From Beaufortia kweichowensis (Eukaryota; Chordata; Actinopteri; Cypriniformes; Gastromyzontidae): a stretch of 64,000 bases of DNA. The stretch is from assembly GCA_019155185.1 (NCBI GenBank), contig CM032794.1:10455988-10519987 (forward strand). The letters run 5' to 3'. Positions 11,560 through 23,243 of the stretch are shown piece by piece (within the stretch, counting starts at the first letter, position 1; each line of letters begins with the position of its first letter). Made by a program: the position numbers and the translations under genes. The notes beneath the pieces are model-generated. The model saw only the letters and a program-made list of their open reading frames with translations, made no database searches and was not told where the DNA came from.

Positions 11560-12030
11560 ATGGCCTTTGACATATAATTAAAGAAACATCCAGTGATGGA
11601 ACAAGAAAAGAGCCTCCTCCGGACCACTGATGCATTATCGCTACAACATAAATTAGGGGTGTGTGCGTTTGACATAAATCTAATAGGGTCCTGCTATGAG
11701 TGCAAGAGATGGTCGGGGAGCAGGGAGAACTTTTTATTCCTCCTTGGATCATGTCCATATTCTCCCTCCTCTCAGTCTCACCCTTCTTACACATCCACTC
11801 ACAGGAATGACTTAAGGCTCTAGACTCCACCTTCTATGACCAAATCTCTAGCGTTTTAGCAGCAAGCTCAGACAGGGGTAATTGGGTCTTAAAAAACCAA
11901 CTTGTCCTATTGCTATGAGGAATTGATCTTAATTATGGGGAGATTTATTTGGGCCTATTACCTTATAATGGATTATAGCTCACAAACTTAATGCAGTTGG
12001 CTATCAATCATATTGATGTGCAAAGATATA
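11560..12030. promoter_or_regulatory. candidate conserved non-coding element, intergenic
   Basis: Dense, non-repetitive sequence with GGGGTAATTGGG, GATCTTAATTATGGGGAGA and GTCTTAAAAAACC-type motifs, followed by ATAATGGATTATAGC, which holds two homeodomain cores. The overlapping frames of 76 and 90 residues on opposite strands resemble nothing known. An enhancer role is inference. Confidence 0.4.
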
Positions 12031-13358
12031 CCAAAGGTATTTTATATAGCTTTTAGAAATGTTATTATTCCACTTAGGGTCATTTCACACCAGCATATAA
12101 AAGATTTAATTTCAGAGAATTCATTAAGGACAATTACAGGGTTTTAGAGGTCTAATTGCTTTTTTACATGAACTGAAAAGAACCTGCAGTCTAAATTCAT
12201 TTGTCATTATTATGTTAAAGAAAATTAGATCGAAATTGATAGATTTATTGGGGTCAGCTAGATAAAAGTCAGACAGTTATTGCTAGATGTGTGATGAGCC
12301 ACTGATAAAAACCGATAAGTGTTTTTCTTAACTACAAATCCAAATATAAACTTTCAAATATTATTTTATTTAAAAAAGATGGTGATTTTTTTGTTTATAG
12401 CATAATTTATTTGCTGCCATTTAAGAGTTACATAAATAAAGTCCCTAATCTTAAATCTTAGTAAACCTTACATTTTTTACAATTGTTTCTTTCTAAATTG
12501 TTTAATTCTATTTCTTTTCTATTTTCTTATTTTTCCAAAACAAACCCGAAAGTTACTTTCAGCACTTCACCTCGCTAATATGCTTTTTTATAACATATGA
12601 CTGCTATAAAAGGGGACAAAAGTTTCTCTTCCTGCTGGAAAACGATGGTCAAAGTGTCTTTTAATTTATATTAGCAGGTTTGTCAATAATGGCTTAACAG
12701 CTCTTCCAAATCTTCCACGTCAATCTTAGACCCATCAGTTGATGGTTCAACTAATCCATCATCTAGATCAGCTTGGATCAGTTAATAAGCATAAAAGAAC
12801 AGCTACACCTACAATGAACCTTTTAGGAAAACATTTCGAAAAGACTGTTGTGGCACTTTTAAAGACTATTGCTAATCACGGTAAGAGAGAAAAAATGGAT
12901 AACTGTCAAAACTGAAAACAACCAGTTTTTCGAATTTCACTGCAGGTACTGGCACAGTAGTCCTGATTCAGAATAAACTTCATACAAAATCTCTGTCAAT
13001 ATCACACCTCTAAAAGGCCAACGGTGCCACCCTGTGGAATTTTATATGAAGTTGTACAGTAACCTTCCTATAGTTATTGGCATGTATGCTATACAGAAGT
13101 GAGTTACATTTTTTCAATGTAACTCAAAAAAACAAACAAATAACAAATGAGCAATTATGACAATTCTAGAACATGACGAACAACTAAACAAAAAAGCTGG
13201 TTTTGGTGGATGTGGCATTTTTATATCCTATTATAACAATATACATTATTAATTTATTCATTGTTAGTAATGGCAAAAGATATATTCAAATATATAGTGT
13301 AAATATAGTGTGGGTGATACCGGAGGTGATTGGCATTGCCAAAAAGAAAGGATTTTTC

Positions 13359-13374
13359 ACCCTCTGCTGGCCAA
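13359..13374 (-). promoter_or_regulatory. CTCF-like site
   Basis: The minus strand reads TGGCCAGCAGAGGGTGA, a close match to the CTCF core CCASYAGRKGGC with T for the last C. Occupancy is not known from sequence. Confidence 0.4.
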
Positions 13375-13794
13375 TCTTTAGATATACAGCACATAATTTC
13401 TGACAAGCAATATGAAATATAAATGAATTTACCAAGTTTAATCATTTTAGAGTATTAAGATAAATTAATATAAAACAAATATCTAAGAACAAATACAATT
13501 CCGTTTTTTAGTGTTTTATTTTAGATATATATATTTTAAATACTTCCATTTTAATATTATTTTATATATTCTTCAGGGGAAATAGTATTATTAGGTATTC
13601 ATTGATTTAAAATTGATTGATTTCTGAAGTGCTTTATTCTCAAAGAGAAAGCTAATGCTGTTTAAACCACTAGTTGAATGAGTAAAAGCTCTCATACCAT
13701 TTCAGCAAGATAAACTGGAAAGACAAGAACCACCACTTAACTTCAGAATGAAGAACATCAAGCTGTAAGTCTTTATGACATCAGTCTAAATTGA

Positions 13795-13924
13795 CTGAGA
13801 ACAGCATTCGAATGCTTTCACACACTTTTAGGCATTTCGAATTGATAACTTTACAGAGAATTTACTGAGAACAGCATTCAGTTTCACTTGACAACAGCAT
13901 TAAGATTTATTGAGAACAGCATTC
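13795..13924 (+). repeat. three dispersed copies of TGAGAACAGCATTC
   Basis: Copies at 13795-13809, 13865-13879 and 13911-13924. The first and third are followed by variants of ATGCTTTCA(C/G)ACACTTT. A partial copy is near 14118. It looks like a decayed tandem repeat with a 45-70 bp period. Confidence 0.7.
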
Positions 13925-14769
13925 AGATGCTTTCAGACACTTTCAGTCTTTTTCTGAATAAACAAAAACAACTTTACATAAAAAGAAGTTGTAAGTTGTA
14001 AGAGAATATGTAAAAGAACCTCCAAAAGGTTTTAATGACCTCATGAAAAATATCTTTCATAAAAAAACAGCTGTGCCAAAGGATTGGCCGCCTAACCTTT
14101 CTCTTCCTTCAGCTGTGACTGAGAACAGCTCAGAACTTTCTTGACCTCACCCTTCTCTCCACCTGTGACTGTGGAAGCTTTGCTCTCGATCATGACAATT
14201 TTCCTGTCTCCAGAAGTATAATCACATCAGCTCTGTCCTCTGCTCAGTATATTCATTAGGTTTCTATTTGAATTATGTAACTTAATTTTTTATGAACTGA
14301 CAGCAGCAATGTCAGCACTTAGAAAAGTTAGAAAAGTCTTAGAAGTTTACAGAATAACATTTTCAGCCCTAAAACTGGTTTAAATTGCCCTTAAATGAAC
14401 CAAATGATTTATTGGCAGATTGATTACAATTTTATTACAATATTTTTAAAACTAATATCATAGTGAAACTACACTGTAAATTTGAAACCTCTTCAACTCA
14501 AAATATTCTAGTGACTTTTTTCAATGTATGGTTAGTGAGGCAATAGTATAAACTTTATAATTAAACTATGTTTACTGTCATTTCTTAAGAGTGGTAAATT
14601 AATTCAGATTTCAAAAATGATTTGCACATCATAGGCCTATTGGTTGCCACTGGTGGTTCACTTGGATCATTGTTAGATGAATTTGATGAAAGTGTGTTGA
14701 CATTTTTCGTGCATTACATAAGGATTATGTGCTACATCGCCGTGACCAGCAATTTACTTCAGCTGTTCC

Positions 14770-15074
14770 CTAACAGGAAGTGACGAAACTGCACTTGAAT
14801 CGTGTCGCACTCGCTTTATAGAGGTCGGTAGGTTGTTGTAGAACATTAGCGACAGCTCAACATCAGGGCTAACGAGTCTCTTGATGTATCACACAGGGAA
14901 GTTATTCCGATCGTTTGATTTATAAACTGACACACCTCGGAGCACACATAGGCTACTGAAGCCTTACAGGGATAATATTAAACCTGAAGAGGAGATCAAC
15001 TCGACCTTTCATCAGTGGGATTCAGAGCGAAGGTCCATATAAAAGAGGAAGGACACTTGTCTCCGTAAAATAAG
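14770..15074 (+). promoter_or_regulatory. dnajb6: probable dnajb6 promoter and untranslated exon 1
   Basis: The only CpG-richer stretch upstream of the dnajb6 start codon. It has an ETS site with adjacent half-CRE, ACAGGAAGTGACG, at about 14773-14785, typical of housekeeping promoters. Transcribed-looking sequence ends at a possible donor AATAAG|GTTTGT (exon end 15074). That would join the acceptor at 18122-18123, leaving the 5' UTR split by a 3-kb intron, as in mammalian DNAJB6. The TSS and donor are guesses. Confidence 0.42.
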
Positions 15075-18000
15075 GTTTGTTCAATCTAAAGTCATATGAT
15101 GATGTCTGTTCGCTTAGTTATAAAACAAATAAAAAAAAACATTCGCGGGGGGGTGCATACATCGACAGCGTTTTTGAGCACAATGTGATGCCTAAAATGC
15201 TGTCTCGGAGATGATTTTGGACCCTGGTGCGCCTTTATGTCTATGATAAAAATACAGAACAGGAAAGAATTAAGAAATTGTTAGTAATTTAAATCGTCAT
15301 TTATATAGATTATTGGCTCAGTTTTGACCTGAATGTCATTTAAACTCTTCTGTCATTTGGAAATGTCAGTATACTTGTAGTTTCATAAGTGCGTTGGAGT
15401 GTTTCACCTTTTCTCGTTACCTTAGTTTGGCTATAATCTTAAAGTCAACACTTAAAAATTATTATACGATTAGCGTTGATTATGCATTGATTTATATAAT
15501 CTGACATGTGCAGGTAAATCCGAAAGCGTGGTGAGTCACGTAAATCTTTCTTTCTAGTAGTTTCTGTTTCTCATCACATCTTTCCATAAGTCGCCGCATT
15601 TCGGCTATTAAACTCATTTAATCCCGACATGTCCTGAAGCCTGTTCGCATCGTTAGATGTGAGATCCATACTGGGTGTGGATGGTACATGATGTGCACGT
15701 TTTTCAGTTTATTAAATACAGGACAAATATAGGGTCTTTCCTTGCCTTTTTGGATAACATTGTATTATTAATATTACACTGCTGTTCATTGCTAGAAACG
15801 GCTCCCACTGTAAACCAATGACATAAATTTCATACCAGAAGACTGTAGTTTTAAAGAAACCCTTTTGAAACAAATGTATCCATTGGCAATTGATTGTGAA
15901 AAGTGAATGCCAGTGGTAAGAAGAAGGAAGAAAGGGAAATAAATGCTGTTGCTTTCATTTTAATAAAGGACAACTTATATTGTTTGTCTCCCGTATAATC
16001 AAACATTTGAACTGTGACAACAGTATAAATTTAAGCTTTCAAAAGAAGTACATATGGATGCTAATATTAGGGCTTTCTTTTTTAATGCTTTTTCTTAAAC
16101 AAACTAGTTTACTCTTGTCTCAGCTTTCTTTGATTGCCTGGCAACATACAACATAGATAGCATGTCTTTGTTTAGTGGTCACAATGGTCTTAGTATTTTT
16201 TTGTTTCATGAAATACTTCCTTGTTCTCTTCTTTAATAAAACACAGAGACTTTGATGGTTGTTCTCAGATCAGTTGCTCATAAATGCAGAAGTACAAAGA
16301 AGTGCATCAAATACATGACAGTTTTGCCAAAGAACGATATTCACTGTCCTGGATAATAATGCCTCATCTGGTATTCTCTTTATTTTATTTATTTCTCTTT
16401 CTATTCTTAAGAGAACTGAAAAAAATAAAATGCAGATATTAACTAATATCTGCAAAAACACACACATTATAATATTACATAACTTACTTTTCGGTCTGTT
16501 TATAATACTTTGCGCTTTACACACACAAAGGTCACAAAAAGTGGAAGTAATCCTAACAAATTGGAACCTAATAATTAAAATGATCTCCGAACCATTGTTG
16601 TTTATCATTTTCTACATCTTTGTCCCAAGGTTGCACTGTGGCTGAATCTAAACCATCCAATCCAACATAAGCATAACTTTATTTTACCACTAATAACAAT
16701 AAAAAACACTCTAGTCAGATTGTGTCTAGGTTTGGTAAGACTTGCTCATATGCAATCTACACTAAGCTGAGTCGACTGCCGCTTTTGAATTCCCATGTGT
16801 GAAGCCAACAAGTTCCAGAAAGTTTAGCAGCCATTTCACATCTGTTCACACATGTGTGCGTTTGCCCTGAATGCTATTTCATGACAAGTAAGAAAAGAAT
16901 GTTCAACAGAGAGATCGGAGGAAGGCAGAAAAGAAAAATGTTACATCAATCTTTATTTCTAAATAAAGGTAATTTAAAAACTTGAAAGACATTGACAGGG
17001 ACATGAGTCAGGAATGTATGCTGTGCGGTTGTATGAGGTGTGGTGAAAGAAAAGCTGCTTAATGATCCAGAAAAGGGTGAAATAATGTGTGTGTGTGCTT
17101 GTAGCCTTTTCAAAAAGGATTTAAGATAATGAGTAAATAACAGCTCTTTTTTTATTTTATTGTGCATTTTGCTGCCAAAAAGAGACATCTTTATTCAACA
17201 AAATGTTGAAAAGCTATACCATATTAGAATATGTTTCACAGAGTTTCTCCATATTTTATATTAAAAAGTTAGCTCTAAAACAGTGGCTTTCTCAAGCTTT
17301 CTTTTGTTAGTGAAAGTTTTCCAACAGAGGGTTTCTAAACATTTGTTTATGATCTATTTATGAGTATTGAGATAATATAACAAACGATATAAAATACCTT
17401 ATTCTTTATTAAGTTTAATGATTAAATCTTTTCAGTAAGTTGCAACATCTTTTACGAGTGGATCAACCATAGCAACTATCATTTAGATTTTTAGCCTTTT
17501 ATATTTTCAGTGAGAAATGGGCATGTATTATACATTTATCTGCCATTGTTCAGTTATAAAGATGCAAACCAAAAATTGAAGACAAAAAACAGCAATTTGT
17601 TGATCTCAGCTTCAGATCATATCAGGTAAAAAGATAGTTGTTGTTTGTTTTGGACAGTACAGAGGAACAATCAGTGTTGTGCCATGATAACCTCTGAGCC
17701 TGTCCTGAAGGACACTGCAGATATAAATGGCACACAGATGAGATCCAACTGGACACTTTCTGCCGCAGCTCATTCGATCTCTGATTGTTTTTATGTAGTT
17801 TTTAATTTGTTCTGTACTATAGAAAATATACATCTGATATGATGGAGAAGTGAACAGAGAAATGTATAGAGAAATTAATGATACTGTAAAAGAAAGAAGA
17901 AAAAATATGGCCATGTAGATTAAGAGAAGATATATTAAATTATAAGTGGACAACGAGTATTTTCAGGGTAAGCTTGTTATGTGTAAGATGAAATACAACC

Positions 18001-18123
18001 TGAACATACACATGATAAGGTTGTTCCTCACTGTGACCACCCAACCACACAGACAACAAAACACGCCCTCTGTCAGTGACCCTCCCCAAATCAGCCTTTC
18101 AGTGTTTGTTACTCTCTTTTCAG
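15075..18123 (+). other. probable dnajb6 intron 1
   Basis: AT-rich, no coding signal. It contains a 24-bp palindrome (16431-16454). Open frames of 60-113 residues occur in pairs on both strands and have no similarity I recognise. Confidence 0.5.
16431..16454. repeat. 24-bp palindrome, 11-bp perfect arms
   Basis: TGCAGATATTA, then AC, then TAATATCTGCA. Each arm is AT-rich with a CTGCAG-like end. No function is assigned. Confidence 0.85.
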
Positions 18124-18246
18124 GGCCACTCGGTGGTTGCCTTCGTCCTCGCCCTTGGAGTGGAAACCTTAGTTCCACGCCATGGAGGATTATTACCAGA
18201 TCCTCGGTGTGCCGAGAAATTCATCCCATGACGACATAAAAAAGGC
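18124..18246 (+). CDS. dnajb6: dnajb6 first coding exon (58 bases of 5' UTR, then ATG at 18182)
   Basis: Acceptor CTCTTTTCAG, untranslated 18124-18181, then MEDYYQILGVPRNSSHDDIK and KA with two bases of the Ala codon before GTAAGT. This is helix I and the start of helix II of the J domain. Confidence 0.93.
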
Positions 18247-21200
18247 GTAAGTACCCTGTGTTCTTTCATGGGCAGCTATTTTTACACATGGTCAGAAATG
18301 ATAACGGTAATATTGCAACACAGGAGTTAGTTTATACGGGCCACTTGAGACCTCTGCTCTTTACTGCTGGATCTCTTCCTTTCTGTTTTCACATTACCTC
18401 TGTCTTCTGTGATATTCAAATTCCCCTTCTTCTCAGTCTCCCTGTGCCATTTAGTATAGAAAGTTTGGGTGTACATGGATAGGCAGAGAACATACAGAAT
18501 TTTGTGGTGTTGTTTAGACACATTGTATCCTTAAGTTCCATGTCTTATTCATCTATATCCTTTCTGGACAGCAGTTTTTGTCCTTTTTTGTTTTTCAGGT
18601 AAGCAAACTTCTATTGAATCCTGGTTCTGTAGGTCATTGAAAGTGCTGATGGTTAAGAGGCATTTTCTAAAGCACATAGGCATGGAGGGCCAGCTCTATT
18701 AAAAGATGTGCAAAGGACAAATCCCCTAGTGTATGGAGTGTTTGGTTTAGGCCATTGACCCTGCTGTGTGCTGCTGGGTCTGTATCGCTGATTCAGGCCT
18801 AGCTTGCAGAGATGCTGACCTGCTGTCACACCTACTGAAGTCGTATTGTGTGGCTTGACCTGCATTGTTGTTAAAAGATTTATGACTTTGGAATGTATTG
18901 GTGTGTTAGCATCATAAAAGAAGCCAGTTCTTTGTGTTTTACAACAAATATATGAAAAGCTTTTCATGTTGTGTATTTATTGTTAAACCCACAAAACTGT
19001 GTTTCAATTACTTTGCGTAATATGCTCTGGATGTCATCATCATTTGATGACATTTATGAAGATAGCTTCATACTAAATGACGCACTCCCAAGTCTTGTTT
19101 TAAAATAGCAATTTAATAAAGATTTGTTTGTGTATATGTGTTTTTCTTCAGGTACAGAAAACTAGCATTAAAGTGGCATCCAGACAAAAACCCAGACAAC
19201 AAAAATGAGGCAGAGATCAAGTTCAAAGAGATCTCAGAGGCATATGAAGTCCTGTCAGACGGTACTGACTCTTTATATTGTATTACTTGTTATGATGCAC
19301 TGTTTATTTCTATTTCACAGTGTTATTTATTTTCTGATTGTTTTTGCAAGCTTTTCAGGAATGAGCTGTGCTAGTCTAATAAGGCATCATTAGTTTAATC
19401 GCTAGTAAATGTTTAAATCATTGGCGTTTTAAAGTGAAGTGTGATACACGTCCTCAGAGTTAAGAATAGGAAGGAATTCTGAGCGAAACCAGAGAGTGAC
19501 ACTCTTCTGGCCTAGATTGTTACTCTTCAAGCCAACATTTCTGAACTGTTCAAAAACTGATTGTTGCTTTTGTCCTTTCACTTATTTGAGGGGAATTGCG
19601 TGTCTTTATCAGCTTTGTTTTAGAGTCAATATTAAATATTTGTCTTATGTTATAATATGTATTGTGTATTGTAACTATGTGTGTTTTAGATATTGAGAAA
19701 TACTAAAAATAAACGGAACAATAAACAATAAAAATAAACAATAAATAAACAGAAATACTAAAAAAGAATGCATGGAAATGAAAGCTGTGGGCTTAAAAAT
19801 ACAAAAAATACATTTGTATTTTGTCTTTGTTTTTGCTTGCTGAGTCAAGACACAGCAAGTACATTCTAAGGAGAATAGGATTTTGACCATTTGTTGGACT
19901 TTTGGTCACATGTATGTGTGTGGATGTTTGTCAGAAAGAAAAAGCATGCAAGTGTGTGTGTTCATATATTTATATTTATATCAACCTCAAAATCATAGAT
20001 CATTGCCTGTACTAATCAATATTTTTTGCATGACATGCATCATTCCATGTATGACAGGAATGGAAAGTTGGCTTGTTTTTCAACATTGTTACATTTAAAC
20101 TGAACTCTTCCCTCTGTTTCAGGACTGTGTTTTTTGTTTATTCAGTACCTGTTTATGTTTATTCTAAAAACCACACTGTTCTTTTTCATACAGAAAACAA
20201 ACGCAGACAGTATGATAGATATGGTAAAGAAGGTTTATCTAATAGAGGTATGTTTTTAATTCGTTTCATTGCTTTTTTGTTTTTGACGTTTTATTTTGTA
20301 CTTTGTTGTCATTTTCAAATTGTTTTCTCTCTAATTAAAGGAGGACATTATGATGAGGACTTCATGAGCGGATTTACATTCCGTAATCCAGATGATGTTT
20401 TCAGGGAATTCTTTGGAGGCCGAGATCCATTTGCCGATTTCTTGGGTATGTACATATGTAATTTATTATTGATTTAATAAAAAGAATTGAGTTGGCTGAA
20501 CAGAACTAAAGGATACTTTCAGTTGTACATTTTAGCAAAAAGAGGTTGTTATTAGTGAAAACAGGTTCCTCAGTGTTAAAATAAGAATAAAAATCCCCAA
20601 GAGGAAATGAAGGTCGTTTAATTTCTCATTGAGTCTCTATCAAAGCAAAGCATAGACGTGGTTGGGGTTATAATTAGGTAATTAGACTTTGTATGAGATT
20701 ATTGTAGCTTGGGTTTATTAGCCGATTTTTTTATTAATTTGTCTTAACTAAAAATATTCATGTGAAATGTGTTCTGTATAAAAATGAATAAAAAGGCTAT
20801 TTGCTACTTTTTAGTAATTGTTTATCTTTTTTACATTTTATAAAAAAAATTTTTGCTCAGTTGCAAATTTAGGAGTTGAACTGGTCTCTGTACTGACTTC
20901 TTAAACATGTCGTTCTTGAGCTAAACCAAGTTTCAATGCCACAAATCTTACCTCATTAAGATTAAAGGAATAGTACATTTCTATCATACTTTAGTCACCC
21001 TAATGACATCTTAGCTGTATGAAACTTTACCTCCTCAGTTGAACACAAACGATTCCTTTTTATTAAAATGTTCTCGTCTTGTTTTCTTAAATGGGATCCA
21101 AAATGTCGAACCTTCAAAAGGCACATTCTTCCATCCTAATGACTTCAGTAAGTTAATAAATGTTTTGAAGTGAAATGATATGTTTGTGAGAAAATATGTT

Positions 21201-23243
21201 GATTTAACAATCGATACGATCTCTCACATCTTGTGACGAAACACGCATATGACGTACTCACGAGACACTTGAGAACCAGTGATGTGCAGCAAAAAAATTC
21301 CATCAAGTTTATATGATATGATGCTGAAATGGCAGCATCGCTTTATCCATAAAAATAAAATGTATAGTGTTAGGCAGACCAAACGTATGCACGCTATATA
21401 CACTTTCAAACTTTCTAGTCGTCAGCTGAATCCAGTGTGTGCCCATCACCCTGTGCCCAATGGCCCTAACTGCTGGGAGCAAATGGCAGAATGCCATGTG
21501 TGTAGAACATACAAGCGCTCTAAATATGGAGAGAGCGCTCAGAACAGCACGTTGGTCAAGAGGAGACCATGCATCATCCACTAGGAATGTTCTCAGAAAT
21601 AGCTTCCGAATAAAAGAGCAGCCAGAGAAAGGGAATGCTAATAGCTCTAGGGGGCAGAAAGAGAACGGGTGTTCAAAAAAGGGGGATAATGTGCATGTCT
21701 GTGCATGTCTGTTTGCAGAATGTCAGAGTGCTCCGAATTGTTTCAATGCGTGTCGAGTATATGCTGTATGATTCTTTCTGAAACCTTTTCCTTGATGACA
21801 GAAGGTCAATGGTGTTTACTTGTGTTTATGTAGCCATGACAAGATTGGGGTCGAATTAAAATAACAGTGTATGTGAGAAGATAGCAGACATGGTTTAGAC
21901 GGCCAAGTCAAACTGCTTGAAGGAGATGGAAAAAGTTGAACTTCTAAGTGACTGAAAATGGAATTGATCCAGACATGTTTGAGCAGGAATATATGTTGTG
22001 TTACACTGATCCCAACATTTTAAGGATGATTAGAAATCTATTCATAAACTATAGAAAAAACTATAGTTTAAAATAATAAGAGTTTGGGAATGTGGTGTCA
22101 TGTAGTGGTTAAAGATCAAAGCTGGTAACGGACAGGTTGTAGGTTTGGTTCCCTCAAGGAGTGATTAATGATCTATTACCGTTGTGTCCTTGAGCTATAT
22201 GCTTATTACCAGATTGCTCTGGGACTGGGATTGTCCCTGTAATAAATGTAGCGGCGTTGCTTTGAATACAAACATCTGCTAAATGACTTGGCAACCACCA
22301 TGTTCTACACAATACAGTGCATAAAATCCATCTTATACTGTATCTGTCCATACAAAATGCATGTGGTTTTGACCTAATAATTATGAAGATTATAAAGGCA
22401 AAATTCACCAAAAGTTTGTGACAACACCTAGCCATAAATTAATCTAATACATTTAGTCTGTCAGGCACCTGTGGTGTAAACTGGAATGAATGGTGCCAAT
22501 GGAAAGAGAGTACACATATGGAAATATGAAATGTTTTTTTTCACTGAGCTTTCTCCTGTCTTTGGATTCAGCTGATGACCCTTTTGATGACTTCTTTGGT
22601 GGACGGCGCAGAGGTGGAAGCAGAAGCAGGATGGGAGGTTCATTGTTTTCTGGATTTTCTCCATTCGGTCCAGTCTTTCCTGAGTTTGACATGGGTATGT
22701 TAATGTGTGTGTACATACTGCTTGTTATCGCCATTTTTGTATTTGTATATCTATGTATTCTTCATCATCTCTGCAGGTTTCACCTCGGTTGGTCCAATAG
22801 GTGGAGGCGGCTTCAACTCATTCTCCTCGTCTTCATTTGGAGGTGGAGGAGGAATGGGAAACTTCCGCTCTGTCTCCACATCCACTAAATTTGTCAATGG
22901 AAGGAGGATTACCACAAAACGGTACCAACAAACATTTTGGTGATTTGTTGCTTAAATATTGATTAACACACCTAAAGCGATGAATCAATAAAATGTTTGC
23001 ATAGAATTATAAAGTTTCCCACTATACATCTATGCAAATTCATTATACGTTGGTTGCTTATTTGGTTAAAATTTTACTACTCAGAAAGCTCTTTTATGGA
23101 AATAAGGTAATACTGACTGTTTAACATGTTATTTTAGCATTGTAGAGAACGGCCAGGAGAGAGTGGAGGTAGATGAAGACGGTCAGCTTAAATCTCTCAC
23201 AGTCAATGGTAAGGAGCAGCTTCTCCGACTGGACAACAAGTGA
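18182..23243 (+). CDS. dnajb6: dnajb6 short isoform, J-domain co-chaperone (235 residues)
   Basis: DNAJB6 is a class B J-protein that drives Hsp70 ATPase activity and suppresses polyglutamine and amyloid aggregation (family knowledge). Exons: 18182-18246, 19152-19261, 20194-20247, 20341-20445, 22572-22694, 22777-22921 and 23138-23243. Residues 1 to about 70 form the J domain, with HPD at 31-33. A Gly/Phe-rich region follows (GFTFRNPDDVFREFFGGRDPF, DDPFDDFFGG), then a Ser/Thr/Gly-rich stretch (FNSFSSSSFGGGGGMG, SVSTSTK), then TTKRIVENGQERVEVDEDGQ. The chain ends NGKEQLLRLDNK by reading through a usable donor at 23209, which matches the C-terminus of human short isoform b. The start has a strong Kozak context (GCCATGG). 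Human isoform b has 241 residues. The cytosolic location is known for the short form in mammals. Confidence 0.96.

Larger units (their letters stand above)
10896..14769. other. ube3c-dnajb6 intergenic DNA
   Basis: Holds a regulatory-looking island (11560-12030), a CTCF-like site (13359-13374) and locally repeated TGAGAACAGCATTC units (13795-13924). The rest is AT-rich with nothing I recognise. Confidence 0.6.
20446..22571 (+). other. dnajb6 intron rich in repeats
   Basis: Holds a copy of the AATAGTTCA repeat (20960-21200) and a tRNA-type SINE (22089-22288). Between them, 21420-21680 is a GC-richer non-repetitive stretch with frames on both strands that I cannot assign. Confidence 0.6.

Noticed and set aside
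21279..21771. Frames of 90-110 codons in a dnajb6 intron
   Set aside because: Three overlapping frames on both strands, no known family, flanked by repeats. Treated as intron sequence.
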